Positions 16,294 to 24,864 of a stretch of 64,000 nucleotides of DNA are shown here, in pieces. The notes beneath the pieces were generated by a model that saw nothing but the letters and a program-made list of their open reading frames with translations, was not told where the DNA came from and made no database searches. The translations under genes and the position numbers were made by a program. The number at the start of each line of letters is the position of its first letter. The first letter of the stretch is position 1. Source of the stretch: Ramlibacter cellulosilyticus (lineage in GTDB: Bacteria > Pseudomonadota > Gammaproteobacteria > Burkholderiales > Burkholderiaceae_C); contig NZ_JACORT010000002.1 of assembly GCF_014297465.1 (NCBI RefSeq), positions 496,001-560,000 of the forward strand. The letters run 5' to 3'.

Positions 16294-16851
16294 ATGGCCA
16301 CCGCCAGCACCGAAGACCAGATCCGCGCCGTGGGGCTCGAGGTCACGGGCTGCTGCGAGCGCCTGTCGAAATGGCCGGGGCTGCTGGAGCAGAGCGCGGT
16401 GCTGGAGGACTTCACCCCCGAGGAGGCGGACGTGCTGGGCGCGCTCATGCTGCACGTGCGCGCGAACCCGGGCCAGATGCTCATCACCGAAGGCAATGTC
16501 GACGACTGGATGATGCTGCTGCTGCGCGGCACGGTGGACGTGGGCAAGCGCATCGGCCCGGAGGCCGAACGCGAGGTGCGCGGCGACAACACGCGGCTGG
16601 CGGTGCTGCGCCCGGGCTCCGTGCTCGGCGAGATGTCCATGTTCGACGGCGAACCGCGCTACGCGAGCTGCTGGGCGCTGAGCGAGGTGGAGGCGGCGGT
16701 GCTCGATCGCGCGGCCGTCGCGCGGCTGATCAAGTCGCGCCCGGAGATCGGCGCCAAGCTGCTGGTGAAGCTCACGCAGCTGCTCGCCCAGCGATTGCGC
16801 AACACCAGCAGCCAGCTGGTGAAGGTGCTGCGGCACCAGACGACTACCTAG
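16294..16851 (+). CDS. cyclic nucleotide-binding domain protein without HTH
   Basis: 185-residue protein made almost entirely of one cNMP-binding fold (residues about 40-165). The phosphate-binding cassette region reads PGSVLGEMSMFDGEPRYASC, close to the consensus FGE(x)n RxA. There is no DNA-binding domain after it, only a helical tail, so it is not a Crp-type regulator. It is the last gene of the lipid-transport operon, six bases after the lipoprotein stop, which suggests it senses a nucleotide and modulates the transporter or a partner (inference). Confidence 0.85.
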   Translation: MATASTEDQIRAVGLEVTGCCERLSKWPGLLEQSAVLEDFTPEEADVLGALMLHVRANPGQMLITEGNVDDWMMLLLRGTVDVGKRIGPEAEREVRGDNTRLAVLRPGSVLGEMSMFDGEPRYASCWALSEVEAAVLDRAAVARLIKSRPEIGAKLLVKLTQLLAQRLRNTSSQLVKVLRHQTTT

Positions 16852-16860
16852 GAGACCGAC

Positions 16861-17838
16861 ATGTTCCACGCCCTGGTCCTCGAGAAGGAACCCGCATTCC
16901 GCGCGGAGGTGCGCTCCGTCGACGACGGCTTCCTGCCGGAAGGTGACGTCACGGTCGCCGTCGACTACTCGACGCTCAACTACAAGGACGCACTGGCGAT
17001 CACCAACAAGTCGCCGGTCGTCCGCAGCTGGCCCATGGTGGCCGGCATCGACGGCGCCGGCACCGTGCTGGAAAGCAGTGCGCCCGGCTGGAAGGCCGGC
17101 GATCCCTTCGTGCTGAACGGCTTCGGCGTCGGCGAGGTGCACAAGGGCTGCCTCGCGGGCAAGGCGCGGCTGAAGTCGCAGTGGCTGGTGCGGCGGCCGT
17201 CCGCGTTCAGCGCGCGGCAGGCGATGGCGATCGGCACGGCGGGCTACACGGCCATGCTGTGCGCGATGGCGCTGGAGCGGCACGGCCTGCGGCCCGGCGA
17301 CGGCGAGGTGCTCGTGACGGGCGCGACCGGGGGCGTGGGCTCCGTCGCCGTCGCGGTGCTCGCGCAGACGGGACACAAGGTGGTGGCGGCCACCGGCAAG
17401 GCCGCCGAGGCGGATTACCTGAAGGCGCTGGGTGCGTCGGCCATCATCGACCGCAACGAACTCTCCGCGCCAGGCAAGCCGCTGCAGAAGGAACGCTGGG
17501 CCGGCGTGGTGGACGCGGTGGGCAGCCACACGCTTGCCAACGCGTGCGCGCAGGTGCGCTATGGCGGCGCCGTCGCCGCCTGCGGCCTCGCGCAAGGCAT
17601 GGACTTTCCGTCCAGCGTCGCGCCCTTCATCCTGCGCGGCGTGGCGCTGCTCGGCGTCGACAGCGTGATGGCGCCGATGCACCTGCGCGAGCAGGCGTGG
17701 CACCGGCTCGCACGCGACCTGGACCCGAAGCTGCTGGAGACGATGACGACGGAGATCGGGCTGGGCGAAGCGGTCGACGCGGCGCAGAAGCTGATGGCGG
17801 GGCAGGTGCGGGGGAGGATCGTGGTGAGGACGGGCTGA
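16861..17838 (+). CDS. acuI: acrylyl-CoA reductase (NADPH), AcuI family
   Basis: Medium-chain dehydrogenase/reductase of 325 residues. It shows the AcuI/YhdH signature DYSTLNYKDALAITNKSPVVR near residues 38-58 and the nucleotide-binding VTGATGGVGSVAVAVLAQ near 150-167. The family reduces acryloyl-CoA to propionyl-CoA, protecting the cell from this reactive intermediate. GGAGACC precedes the start. It may be co-transcribed with the preceding operon (ten-base gap), though a functional link to lipid transport is not obvious. Confidence 0.9.
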   Translation: MFHALVLEKEPAFRAEVRSVDDGFLPEGDVTVAVDYSTLNYKDALAITNKSPVVRSWPMVAGIDGAGTVLESSAPGWKAGDPFVLNGFGVGEVHKGCLAGKARLKSQWLVRRPSAFSARQAMAIGTAGYTAMLCAMALERHGLRPGDGEVLVTGATGGVGSVAVAVLAQTGHKVVAATGKAAEADYLKALGASAIIDRNELSAPGKPLQKERWAGVVDAVGSHTLANACAQVRYGGAVAACGLAQGMDFPSSVAPFILRGVALLGVDSVMAPMHLREQAWHRLARDLDPKLLETMTTEIGLGEAVDAAQKLMAGQVRGRIVVRTG

Positions 17839-17840
17839 AA

Positions 17841-17980
17841 CGCTGGGGTGCACTTCGTGCAACCCAGCCTACGTGCACTTCGTGCAACCCGGCCTACGTG
17901 GACTTCGTGCAACCCGGCCTACGTGGACTTCGTGCAACCCGGCGCCCGTAGGCTGGGTTGCGCCGCAGGCGCACCCCAGC
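17841..17980. repeat. palindromic element with tandemly expanded left arm
   Basis: The element begins CGCTGGGGTG and ends CACCCCAGC. The left arm contains four head-to-tail 25-base units (17848-17872, 17873-17897, 17898-17922, 17923-17947), each with the core ACTTCGTGCAACCC; the fourth diverges after the core. The right arm (17948-17980) is the inverted counterpart. A second, unexpanded copy lies at 28681-28759. It fills the gap between the convergent genes acuI and ribB. Confidence 0.92.
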
Positions 17981-17987
17981 ATCGGCC

Positions 17988-18626
17988 TCAACCCTGCGCG
18001 CGGTACTCCCGCACCGCCTCGACCGTCGTACACAGCAACCCGTTCCTCCGCGCGAACGCGGCGATCTCTTCCCCACGCGCCATCGTCCCGTCCGGGTTCA
18101 TGAGCTCGCACAGCACGCCTGCCGGCTCGCACCCCGCCAGCGCCGCGAGGTCCACGGCTGCTTCCGTGTGGCCCTGCCGTTCCAGCACCCCGCCCGGCTT
18201 CGCGACCAGCGGGAACACGTGCCCCGGGCTGACGATCTCGCTGTGTTCCAGCGTGCTGCGCAGCGCGCACTGGATGGTCTGCACGCGATCGGCGGCCGAT
18301 ACGCCGGTCGTGATGCCGAACGCCGCCTCGATGGACTGCGTGAACGCCGTCGCGTAGCGCGAGCGGTTCACCTCCACCATCGGCCGCAGCTTCAGCGCGC
18401 TGGCGCGCTCCGGGCGGATGCACAGGCACACGATGCCGCTGCCTTCGCGGATCAGCATGGCCATGGTGGCGGGAGAGATGCGGTCGGCGGCGACGATGAG
18501 GTCGGCCTCGTTCTCGCGGTCGGCATCGTCGAGGACGAGCACGGGTTCGCCGGCGGCGATGCGCGCCAGCACGTCGGGCACGGGACTCAGCGCGATCGCG
18601 CCGTCGATGAGGGTGGCAGTGGTCAT
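17988..18626 (-). CDS. ribB: 3,4-dihydroxy-2-butanone-4-phosphate synthase
   Basis: Riboflavin pathway enzyme of 212 residues that makes the four-carbon precursor from ribulose 5-phosphate. The metal- and substrate-binding [11 protein letters not shown] is near residues 33-43, with PGHVFPL and [11 protein letters not shown] further on. It is monofunctional: there is no fused GTP cyclohydrolase II domain, unlike RibBA. The ATG at 18626 is preceded by ACAGGAGCG, better than the upstream ATG at 18650. An FMN riboswitch precedes it, so expression falls when FMN is plentiful. Confidence 0.95.
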   Translation of the reverse strand: MTTATLIDGAIALSPVPDVLARIAAGEPVLVLDDADRENEADLIVAADRISPATMAMLIREGSGIVCLCIRPERASALKLRPMVEVNRSRYATAFTQSIEAAFGITTGVSAADRVQTIQCALRSTLEHSEIVSPGHVFPLVAKPGGVLERQGHTEAAVDLAALAGCEPAGVLCELMNPDGTMARGEEIAAFARRNGLLCTTVEAVREYRAQG

Positions 18627-18732
18627 GAAACGCTCCTGTCGGTTGAACAAAGGCGCTCCAAGGCGGCAAGAACGCGCGGGCCGGCCCTCGCGGGCGGCCG
18701 TGCGCGTGCACGCGCCACCCTGCGGCGGCGCG

Positions 18733-18880
18733 CATCTTCTTCCATCCGGACTGTGACCGTCGGCCCCGGCATTCGACCGGGTCTGCTGACCTCCGCGGCG
18801 TGGCTGCGGAGCGCTCGCGGGCTCGCGGCTTGCGCCGCCTACCGCCGGTGGGGACTTCCACCCCGCCCTGAAGACGCACG
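18733..18880 (-). promoter_or_regulatory. FMN riboswitch (RFN element)
   Basis: On the minus strand the conserved RFN blocks appear in order: AGGGCGGGGTGGAAGTCCCC, ACCGGCGGTA, GCGAGCCCGCGAG, GGTCACAGTCCGGATGG and AAGAAGATG. A very GC-rich region (18640-18732) with a perfect GCGCGTGCACGCGC palindrome separates it from the ribB ribosome-binding site and is the likely expression platform. No strong T-run is present, so control may act on translation or through Rho. Confidence 0.96.
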
Positions 18881-18951
18881 CATCTTAGGAGAGGACGAAC
18901 ATCCTTGCTGCCGGCGCAGTCACCGGCGCGTCAGGCCCTATAGTCGGTGCA

Positions 18952-19899
18952 ATGGGGAGAAGCGCACCAACCGCCGCGCGCGGCAAGCGGCACCTGTTCG
19001 CGCGGCATGCGGCCGTGGCGCACCGGCGCGCGAGCCGGCTCGACCCCACGCTGCACGCGCTGCTCTGGTCCGCCGCCTCGGGCCTGCTGTTCGTGCTGCT
19101 CAACTCGCTGATGCGCGGGCTGTCGATCGCGCTGGATCCCTTCCAGACGCAGTTCCTGCGCTACCTGATGGGGCTGGCGGTGATGCTGCCCTTCATCGCG
19201 CGCAGCGGCTTCGCTGCCTACAAGCCGCACAACACGCTGGGCCAGTTCACGCGCGGCGGCGTGCACACCATCGGCCTGTGCATCTGGTTCACCGCCATCC
19301 CGCACATCAGCATCGCGGACACCACCGCCATCGGCTTCACGGGCCCGATCTTCATCATGCTGGGCGCGGTGCTGGTGTTCAAGGAGCCGATGCGCTGGGA
19401 GCGCTGGCTGGCCGCGGGGCTGGGCTTCGGCGGCGTACTGATCGTGGTGGCGCCCAAGCTCACGGGCAGCGGCGGCCTGTACAACCTGGTGATGCTCGCG
19501 TCCGCGCCCGTGTTCGCGGCGTCCTTCCTCATGACGAAGGCGCTCACGCGCTACGAGCGCACCGAGGTGATCGTCGTGTGGCAGGCCATCACGGTCACCC
19601 TGTTCTCGTTCCCCCTGGCGCTGCTGCACTGGCAGTGGCCGAGCGCCGGGCAGTGGCTGCTGTTCCTGCTGTGCGGCCTGCTGGGAAGCGCGGGGCACTA
19701 CTGCCTGACCAGCTCCTATGCGGCGGCGGACATCTCGGCGACGCAGTCGGTCAAGTTCCTGGACCTGGTGTGGGCGACGCTGATCGGCTGGCTGGTGTTC
19801 GCGGATGCGCCGAGCCGGTCGACGCTGATCGGGGGACTGGTGATCTGCGGGTCGACGATCTGGATCGCGCGGCGGGAGGCGCGGGGGCCGAAGGGGTAG
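18952..19899 (+). CDS. EamA/DMT superfamily transporter
   Basis: Inner-membrane protein of 315 residues with ten predicted helices arranged as two EamA repeats. LNSLMRGLSIALDPFQTQFL opens the first and FAASFLMTKALTRYERTEVI begins the second. Members export small metabolites, amino acids or drugs; the substrate is unknown. The start codon lies seven bases after TATAGT with no Shine-Dalgarno sequence, so a leaderless message is likely. A 32-residue basic N-terminal extension precedes the first helix. Confidence 0.9.
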   Translation: MGRSAPTAARGKRHLFARHAAVAHRRASRLDPTLHALLWSAASGLLFVLLNSLMRGLSIALDPFQTQFLRYLMGLAVMLPFIARSGFAAYKPHNTLGQFTRGGVHTIGLCIWFTAIPHISIADTTAIGFTGPIFIMLGAVLVFKEPMRWERWLAAGLGFGGVLIVVAPKLTGSGGLYNLVMLASAPVFAASFLMTKALTRYERTEVIVVWQAITVTLFSFPLALLHWQWPSAGQWLLFLLCGLLGSAGHYCLTSSYAAADISATQSVKFLDLVWATLIGWLVFADAPSRSTLIGGLVICGSTIWIARREARGPKG

Positions 19900-19901
19900 G
19901 T

Positions 19902-20031
19902 CCTTCGGTGGGGTTCGCGTTCGCTCACCGTCCGGCGCTGGCGCGCCGCCACCCTACAGGGGGCCCGGCGCTTATGTAGGGTGGCGCGGCGAATGCCGCG
20001 GAAGGTGAGCGAACGCGAACCCCACCGAAGG
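19902..20031. repeat. long imperfect inverted repeat
   Basis: Arms 19902-19958 and 19975-20031, about 57 bases each, begin CCTTCGGTGGGGTTCGCGTT and end with the inverse. The inner parts (CACCCTACA/TGTAGGGTG) also pair. It fills the whole gap between the convergent transporter and nucleotidase genes and could act as a bidirectional terminator-like hairpin. The sequence family differs from the elements at 17841 and 28681. Confidence 0.9.
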
Positions 20032-20036
20032 GCGTT

Positions 20037-20942
20037 TCAATTCAGCACGTTCGCGATCCCCGCCGCCACATGCCCCGCCGGCACGTGCAGCGCCGCATGC
20101 GCCACGTGCCGCGTCTGGTCGTCGAAGAAGAAATCCGGCTCGAACTCGCGCAGGAACTCGCCCTTGGGCAGCCCCCCGAGGAACATCGCCTCGTCCACGT
20201 CGATCTTCCAGTCCATCAGCGTGCGGATCGCACGCTCGTGCGCCGGCGCGCTGCGGGCCGTGACCAGCGCCGTGCGGATGCGCATGCGCGCATTGCCCGC
20301 GTTCTGCAGGCGGTGCAGCGCTGCGAGCAGCGGCTTGAAGGGCCCGCCCGGCAAGGGCTGCGTGGCCTTGCTCAGCTCGTGCTCCTGGAAGGCCTCCAGC
20401 CCACGCGCCTGGAACACCTGCTCGGCCTCGTCGGAGAACAGCACCGCGTCGCCGTCGAAGGCGATGCGCACTTCGTTCGGGTAGTTGTCGTGGGCCAGCA
20501 CCGATTCGGTCAGCACCCGCGCGGCGGGGAAGCCCGCCGCCAGCGCGCCGCGCACGTCGTCTTCGTTGGCGGAGAGGAACAGCGTGGCCTTCAGCGGCCG
20601 CAGGTAGCCGAAGGGCGAGCGGCCCTGCGTGAACACGCCGCGCTGCAACTGGATGTCGTTGGCCTTGGCGGAGCGGAACACCCGCATGCCGGAAACCGGG
20701 TCGTTGCGCGAGAGCACGACCACTTCCACGCGCTGCGCGCTCGCGTCGTTGAAGGCCAGCAGCTTCTTGACCAGCGAAAAGGCGATGCCGGGCGCCGCCG
20801 GCACGTCCAGGCGCTGCAGCTGCAGCCGCATGTACCCGTCGGCGTCCCCGCTCTCGAACACCCGGTTCTCCTCCTCGAAATCGAAGAGGGCCCGCGAGGA
20901 GATCGCGACCACCAGCTTGTCGTCCAGGGACATCGCAGCCAT
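20037..20942 (-). CDS. cytosolic 5'-nucleotidase, cN-I family
   Basis: Protein of about 300 residues matching the 5-nucleotidase family related to mammalian cytosolic nucleotidase I. Recognisable blocks are LVVAISSRALFDFEEENRVF near the N-terminus (the phosphate-binding Asp region), VEVVVLSRNDPVSGMRVF, VRIAFDGDAVLFSDEAE and FEPDFFFDDQTRH at the end. It hydrolyses nucleoside monophosphates. The start may be the ATG at 20942, six bases after TACGAT, or the ATG three codons later. Its promoter lies just beside the gspF stop. Confidence 0.9.
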   Translation of the reverse strand: MAAMSLDDKLVVAISSRALFDFEEENRVFESGDADGYMRLQLQRLDVPAAPGIAFSLVKKLLAFNDASAQRVEVVVLSRNDPVSGMRVFRSAKANDIQLQRGVFTQGRSPFGYLRPLKATLFLSANEDDVRGALAAGFPAARVLTESVLAHDNYPNEVRIAFDGDAVLFSDEAEQVFQARGLEAFQEHELSKATQPLPGGPFKPLLAALHRLQNAGNARMRIRTALVTARSAPAHERAIRTLMDWKIDVDEAMFLGGLPKGEFLREFEPDFFFDDQTRHVAHAALHVPAGHVAAGIANVLN

Positions 20943-20946
20943 GCGC

Positions 20947-22170
20947 CTATCGTACCCACTGGTTGAGCTGGATGATAGGGAGCAGCACCGCCAGCACGAT
21001 CAGCATCACGACCAGGCCCATGCCGACGATCAGCAGGGGCTCCAGCAGCGTCGCGAGCTGCAGCGCGCGGCGCTGCACTTCCGCGGACAGCTGGTTGGCG
21101 GCCCGCTGCAGCATCGCCGGCAGCTGGCCGGTCTGCTCGCCCAGGCGCGCGAACATGCCCAGCAGCCCGGGAAAGCGCTTCTTCTGCGCCAGGGCCGTCG
21201 CGAGCGGCGCGCCTTCGCGCACCAGCACCAGCGCGTCCAGCGCATCGGCCCGCATGGCGCGGTTGCCGAGGGTCTCGGCGGCGGCCTGCAAGGCTTTCAG
21301 GATCGGGACGCCGGCACCGGCGAGCATGGCCAGCGTGCCGGCGAAGCGCGCCGCGTTGTAGCCGCGCGAAAGGCGGCCCACCAGGGGCAGCGTGAGCCAG
21401 CCCGCGTCGAAGCGCTGGCGGAACGCCTCGTTGCGCAGCGACAGGCGCAGCGCGGCGAACGCGGCGCCCAGCGCCACCAGCACCAGCAGGCCCCAGCTGC
21501 GGACGAAGGCACTCAGGCCCAGCATGATCGTCGTGAGCAGCGGCAGCGCGCGCTTGGTGCCGGCGAAGACGTTCGCCACCTGCGGCACCACGTAGGTCAT
21601 GAGCAGCAGCACGATCGCGATCGCGGCGACCGTCACGATGGCCGGGTACAGCGTGGCGGCGAGCAGCTTGGCGTTGAGGGCCTGCCGTTCCTCCAGGTCG
21701 TCGGCCAGGCGTTCCAGCACGGCGCCGAGGTGGCCGCTCTGTTCGCCGGCGCCGACCACCGCGATGTAGATCTCGGAGAACTCGCGCGGGAAGCGGCCCA
21801 GCGCCTTGGCAAACGAGGAGCCGGCGTTCACCTCGGCCCGCAAGGCCGCGACGAGGTGGTGCTGCTGCTGGTTGTCGGCTTCGTCGGCCAGCGCGGTGAG
21901 GGCGCGCTCCAGCGTGAGGCCGGAGGCGACCAGGCCGGCGAGCTGCCGCGTCCAGATGGCCAGGCCGGTGGAGCCGAACACGGCCCGGCGGAAGAGGTCG
22001 CGCTGCGCGAGCCCGCCACCCGACTCGGACGCCGCCACGGGGCGCACCTCCAGCGGCACCAGCGCGCGGTTGCGCAACAACCCGCGCGCCGCCCTGGCGG
22101 TGTCGGCCTCGATCACGCCCTTCTGGGTCGTGCCCTCCGCGTCCAGGGCCTCGAATGCATATGCCGGCAT
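20947..22170 (-). CDS. gspF: type II secretion/type IV pilus inner-membrane protein GspF/PilC
   Basis: 407-residue platform protein with two tandem GspF domains: residues about 70-195 with LTLERALTALADEADNQQQH, and about 270-395 with VPILKALQAAAETLGN. Three membrane helices lie near 170-195, 220-240 and 380-405. It recruits the assembly ATPase and organises the pseudopilus base. No other gsp or pil gene is in the window, so it is an orphan or its partners lie elsewhere. The start codon follows TATGAT by six bases without a Shine-Dalgarno sequence. Confidence 0.93.
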   Translation of the reverse strand: MPAYAFEALDAEGTTQKGVIEADTARAARGLLRNRALVPLEVRPVAASESGGGLAQRDLFRRAVFGSTGLAIWTRQLAGLVASGLTLERALTALADEADNQQQHHLVAALRAEVNAGSSFAKALGRFPREFSEIYIAVVGAGEQSGHLGAVLERLADDLEERQALNAKLLAATLYPAIVTVAAIAIVLLLMTYVVPQVANVFAGTKRALPLLTTIMLGLSAFVRSWGLLVLVALGAAFAALRLSLRNEAFRQRFDAGWLTLPLVGRLSRGYNAARFAGTLAMLAGAGVPILKALQAAAETLGNRAMRADALDALVLVREGAPLATALAQKKRFPGLLGMFARLGEQTGQLPAMLQRAANQLSAEVQRRALQLATLLEPLLIVGMGLVVMLIVLAVLLPIIQLNQWVR

Positions 22171-22275
22171 GCGCGGATCATAAGTGGACGGCAGCCGGGA
22201 GCCCGCGGCGGCGGCCTACAAGGCGTCGCGCGCGGCTGCGTCAGCATGGCGGTGTTGAACACAGGGAGACCCGCC

Positions 22276-22485
22276 ATGCCGAACCCGCCGGGCACCGAGC
22301 CCGACCGCATCGACCTGCAGGATGCATCCGCCCTCGAGGCCTGGGCGAAGCGCCTGGACGCCACGCCGGAACAGCTGCGCGAGGCCGTGCAGGCCGTGGG
22401 CGACAAGGTCGCCGACGTGGAGATGCACCTGAAGGGGTCGCGCAGCAGCAGCAACTCCGAGCGGGTGCACGAACTCGGCGGCTGA
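22276..22485 (+). CDS. DUF3606 family small protein
   Basis: 69-residue soluble protein with the DUF3606 pattern: PDRIDLQDASALEAWAKRLD, then TPEQLREAVQAVGD and VADVEMHLKG. Function is unknown. It has a GGGAGA ribosome-binding site eight bases before the ATG. The frame is open upstream, with another ATG at 22246, but the later start fits both the ribosome site and family length. Likely co-transcribed with the membrane protein gene that begins six bases later. Confidence 0.85.
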   Translation: MPNPPGTEPDRIDLQDASALEAWAKRLDATPEQLREAVQAVGDKVADVEMHLKGSRSSSNSERVHELGG

Positions 22486-22491
22486 GCCGCG

Positions 22492-22995
22492 ATGAGGATC
22501 GTCCTGGGGGCGTTCGCCGTCGTGCAGGGCGTGATGGCGGCGCTGTTCGCCATCGCCGCCGTGGTGCTGATGGCGGCGGCGGCGCGCGTGGGCTGGGACG
22601 CGGTGTCCGCCGGACTGCACATGTCCGCGGCCCAGGAAGTCATCGACGCCGTGGGCCTGCTCGCCGCCGCGGTGGTCGCCCTGCAGATCGCGCAGACCAT
22701 CGCGGAAGAGGAGGTGATCCGCGAGGTGCACGTGAGCGCCCCCACGCGCGTGCGCCGCTTCCTCTCCCGCTTCCTCGTCGTGCTGGTCGTCGCGCTCGTG
22801 ATCGAAGGGCTGGTGGCGACGATCAAGGCCTTGCACGAGGACATGACGCAGCTGCTGCACGCCTCGCTTCTCATCGTCTCCTCCGCGGCCCTGCTCGCGG
22901 GCTGGGGCGTGTTCGTGCGCCTGAACCGCTCCGCCGAGGAACTGGAGCCCGAGGCGATGGAGCAGGCCAAGGAGGAGGACGAGAAGCTGGAGTAG
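22492..22995 (+). CDS. hypothetical membrane protein
   Basis: 167 residues with four predicted helices at about 2-28, 46-70, 94-112 and 125-142, a charged loop EEEVIREVHVSAPTRVRRF between the second and third, and a strongly acidic C-terminal tail ending EEDEKLE. The topology places both ends in the cytoplasm. No family recognised. It follows the DUF3606 gene after six bases and has no separate promoter visible. Confidence 0.75.
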   Translation: MRIVLGAFAVVQGVMAALFAIAAVVLMAAAARVGWDAVSAGLHMSAAQEVIDAVGLLAAAVVALQIAQTIAEEEVIREVHVSAPTRVRRFLSRFLVVLVVALVIEGLVATIKALHEDMTQLLHASLLIVSSAALLAGWGVFVRLNRSAEELEPEAMEQAKEEDEKLE

Positions 22996-23014
22996 CAGGC
23001 GCTACGATGGGCGG

Positions 23015-23548
23015 ATGAGCGTGCACCTGCCCACGGCCCTGTCCGGTTGCGTGCTGCGGCCCTGGCGCCCGGCGGACCGGCCCAACCTGCTGCGCCTCGC
23101 GGACAACCGCCGCGTGTGGCGCAACATGACGCACACCTTCCCGCATCCGTACACCGACGCGGACGCGGACCTCTGGCTCGAGATCGCGGCCAACCCGGGT
23201 GCCAGCCTTCAGCTCGCGGTCGACTGCGAGGGCGAAGCCGTCGGAGGCATCGGCGCGATCGCGGGAGAGGGTATCCAGGTCGCGACGGCGCGCTTCGGCT
23301 ACTGGCTCGGCGAACCCTTCTGGGGACGCGGCATCGCCACGGCGGCCGCGACGGCGCTGGCCGACCACATCGAACGCGAACGCCTCTTCGCCCGCCTGGA
23401 AGCGCAGGTCTTCGCATGGAACCCGGCTTCGATGCGCGTGCTGGAGAAGGCCGGCTTCACGCGCGAGGCGGTGCTGCGTTGCTCCGCCACCAAGGACGGC
23501 AGGCTGATCGACACCGTGCTCTACGCGCGCGTGTTTCCGGAGACCTGA
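23015..23548 (+). CDS. GNAT family N-acetyltransferase (RimJ/RimL type)
   Basis: 177-residue acetyltransferase. The acetyl-CoA pyrophosphate loop reads FWGRGIATAAATAL near residues 103-116, followed by FAWNPASMRVLEKAGFTREA, the C-terminal signature of the RimJ/RimL group. The acceptor could be a protein N-terminus, an aminoglycoside or a small amine. Its start lies six bases after TACGAT, which implies a leaderless message. Confidence 0.9.
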   Translation: MSVHLPTALSGCVLRPWRPADRPNLLRLADNRRVWRNMTHTFPHPYTDADADLWLEIAANPGASLQLAVDCEGEAVGGIGAIAGEGIQVATARFGYWLGEPFWGRGIATAAATALADHIERERLFARLEAQVFAWNPASMRVLEKAGFTREAVLRCSATKDGRLIDTVLYARVFPET

Positions 23549-23664
23549 CCACGCAGGCGCGGGCGCAGCGACAAGGCCGTATCGCGCTCGATCATCACCG
23601 GCTGCACGTTCGCCTGCCACCGCCTGCGCCAGTCCGTCGGCGCGTGTCGGCCACAATCCGCCGG

Positions 23665-24864
23665 ATGTCCCGTTCGTTCTTCGGCCTGGCGCTGGTGCTG
23701 GGCCTCATTTCCGCCGTCGGTCCCTTCGCCATCGACATGTACCTGCCCGCCCTGCCGCGCATCGGCCAGGCGCTGGGCGGCTCGCCGGGTGCCGTGCAGG
23801 CGTCGCTGATCGCGTTCTTCATCGCGCTGGGGCTCGGCCAGGTCGTGTACGGGCCGGTGTCGGACATGGTCGGCCGCAAGCGGCCCTTGTACTTCGGCCT
23901 GGTCCTGTTCGGCATCGCCAGCGTCGGCTGCGCGCTCGCGCCCGACATCGGCACGCTGATCGCCTGGCGCTTCGTGCAGGGGCTCGGTGCGTGCGCGGGC
24001 ATGGTCGTGCCGCGGGCGGTCGTGCGCGACCTGCACACGGGCACGGAGGCGGCGCGCCTGATGTCGCTGCTGATGCTGGTGTTCAGCGTCTCGCCCATCC
24101 TCGCGCCGCTCACGGGCAGCCTGCTGATCGACGCCTTCGGCTGGCGTGCCGTGTTCTGGGCGGTGGCCGCGACCGCGGTGTTCTCGCTGGTGCTGCTGGC
24201 CACCAGCCTGCACGAGACGCGGGCGCCGGAAGAGCGCGTGGGCAGCAACCTGCGCAGCGCGCTGCAGGGCTACGGGATCCTGCTGGCCGACCGCCACTTC
24301 CTGGGGCTCTCGCTGATCGGCGGCTTCGGCGTCGCGAGCTTCTTCGCCTACCTCGCCAATTCGTCCTTCGTGCTGATCGACCACTACGGCCTCACGCCGC
24401 GGCAGTACAGCATCGCGTTCGCGGCGAATGCGGCGTCTTTCATCGGCGTCTCGCAACTCACCGCCCGCCTCGGCCAGCGCTTCGGCCTGGCCGCGATGGT
24501 GAAGGTGGCGGCGACGGCCTATGCCATCGTGATGCTGCTCGCCGCGGGGCTGCAGCTCGCGGGCGTGGACAGCCTGGCGGTGATGCTCGCGCTGCTCTTC
24601 CTCGGCTACGGTGCGCTGGGGCTCGTCGTGCCCGCGAGCATGGTGCTCTCGATGGAGGCGCACGGCAGCATCGCCGGCACCGCGTCGGCGCTCGGCGGGA
24701 CGCTGCACTTCGTCTGCGGCATCCTGGTCATGGCGCTGCTGACGCCGTTCGCGAACGGCGCGCCGGTGCCCATGCTGGTGGGCATCGCGGCGAGCGCGGC
24801 GCTCGCCTGCGTGCTGACCTGGGGCACCTTGCGGCGCCCCGCGCTCACATCTGCCGCAGCCTGA
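23665..24864 (+). CDS. Bcr/CflA family MFS drug exporter
   Basis: 399-residue major facilitator transporter with twelve helices. GPFAIDMYLPALPRI at the N-terminus is typical of Bcr/CflA exporters. Loop 2-3 has the MFS motif GPVSDMVGRKRPLYFG, and motif C-like glycine spacing follows. It would pump drugs or small metabolites out by proton antiport. The start is seven bases after CACAAT; the open frame upstream is not likely translated. Its last 20 bases overlap the end of the convergent ligase gene. Confidence 0.9.
   Translation: MSRSFFGLALVLGLISAVGPFAIDMYLPALPRIGQALGGSPGAVQASLIAFFIALGLGQVVYGPVSDMVGRKRPLYFGLVLFGIASVGCALAPDIGTLIAWRFVQGLGACAGMVVPRAVVRDLHTGTEAARLMSLLMLVFSVSPILAPLTGSLLIDAFGWRAVFWAVAATAVFSLVLLATSLHETRAPEERVGSNLRSALQGYGILLADRHFLGLSLIGGFGVASFFAYLANSSFVLIDHYGLTPRQYSIAFAANAASFIGVSQLTARLGQRFGLAAMVKVAATAYAIVMLLAAGLQLAGVDSLAVMLALLFLGYGALGLVVPASMVLSMEAHGSIAGTASALGGTLHFVCGILVMALLTPFANGAPVPMLVGIAASAALACVLTWGTLRRPALTSAAA

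Noticed and set aside
17848..17947. Possible CRISPR array
   Set aside because: The 25-base units are directly adjacent with no spacers and are part of a palindromic element found again at 28681.
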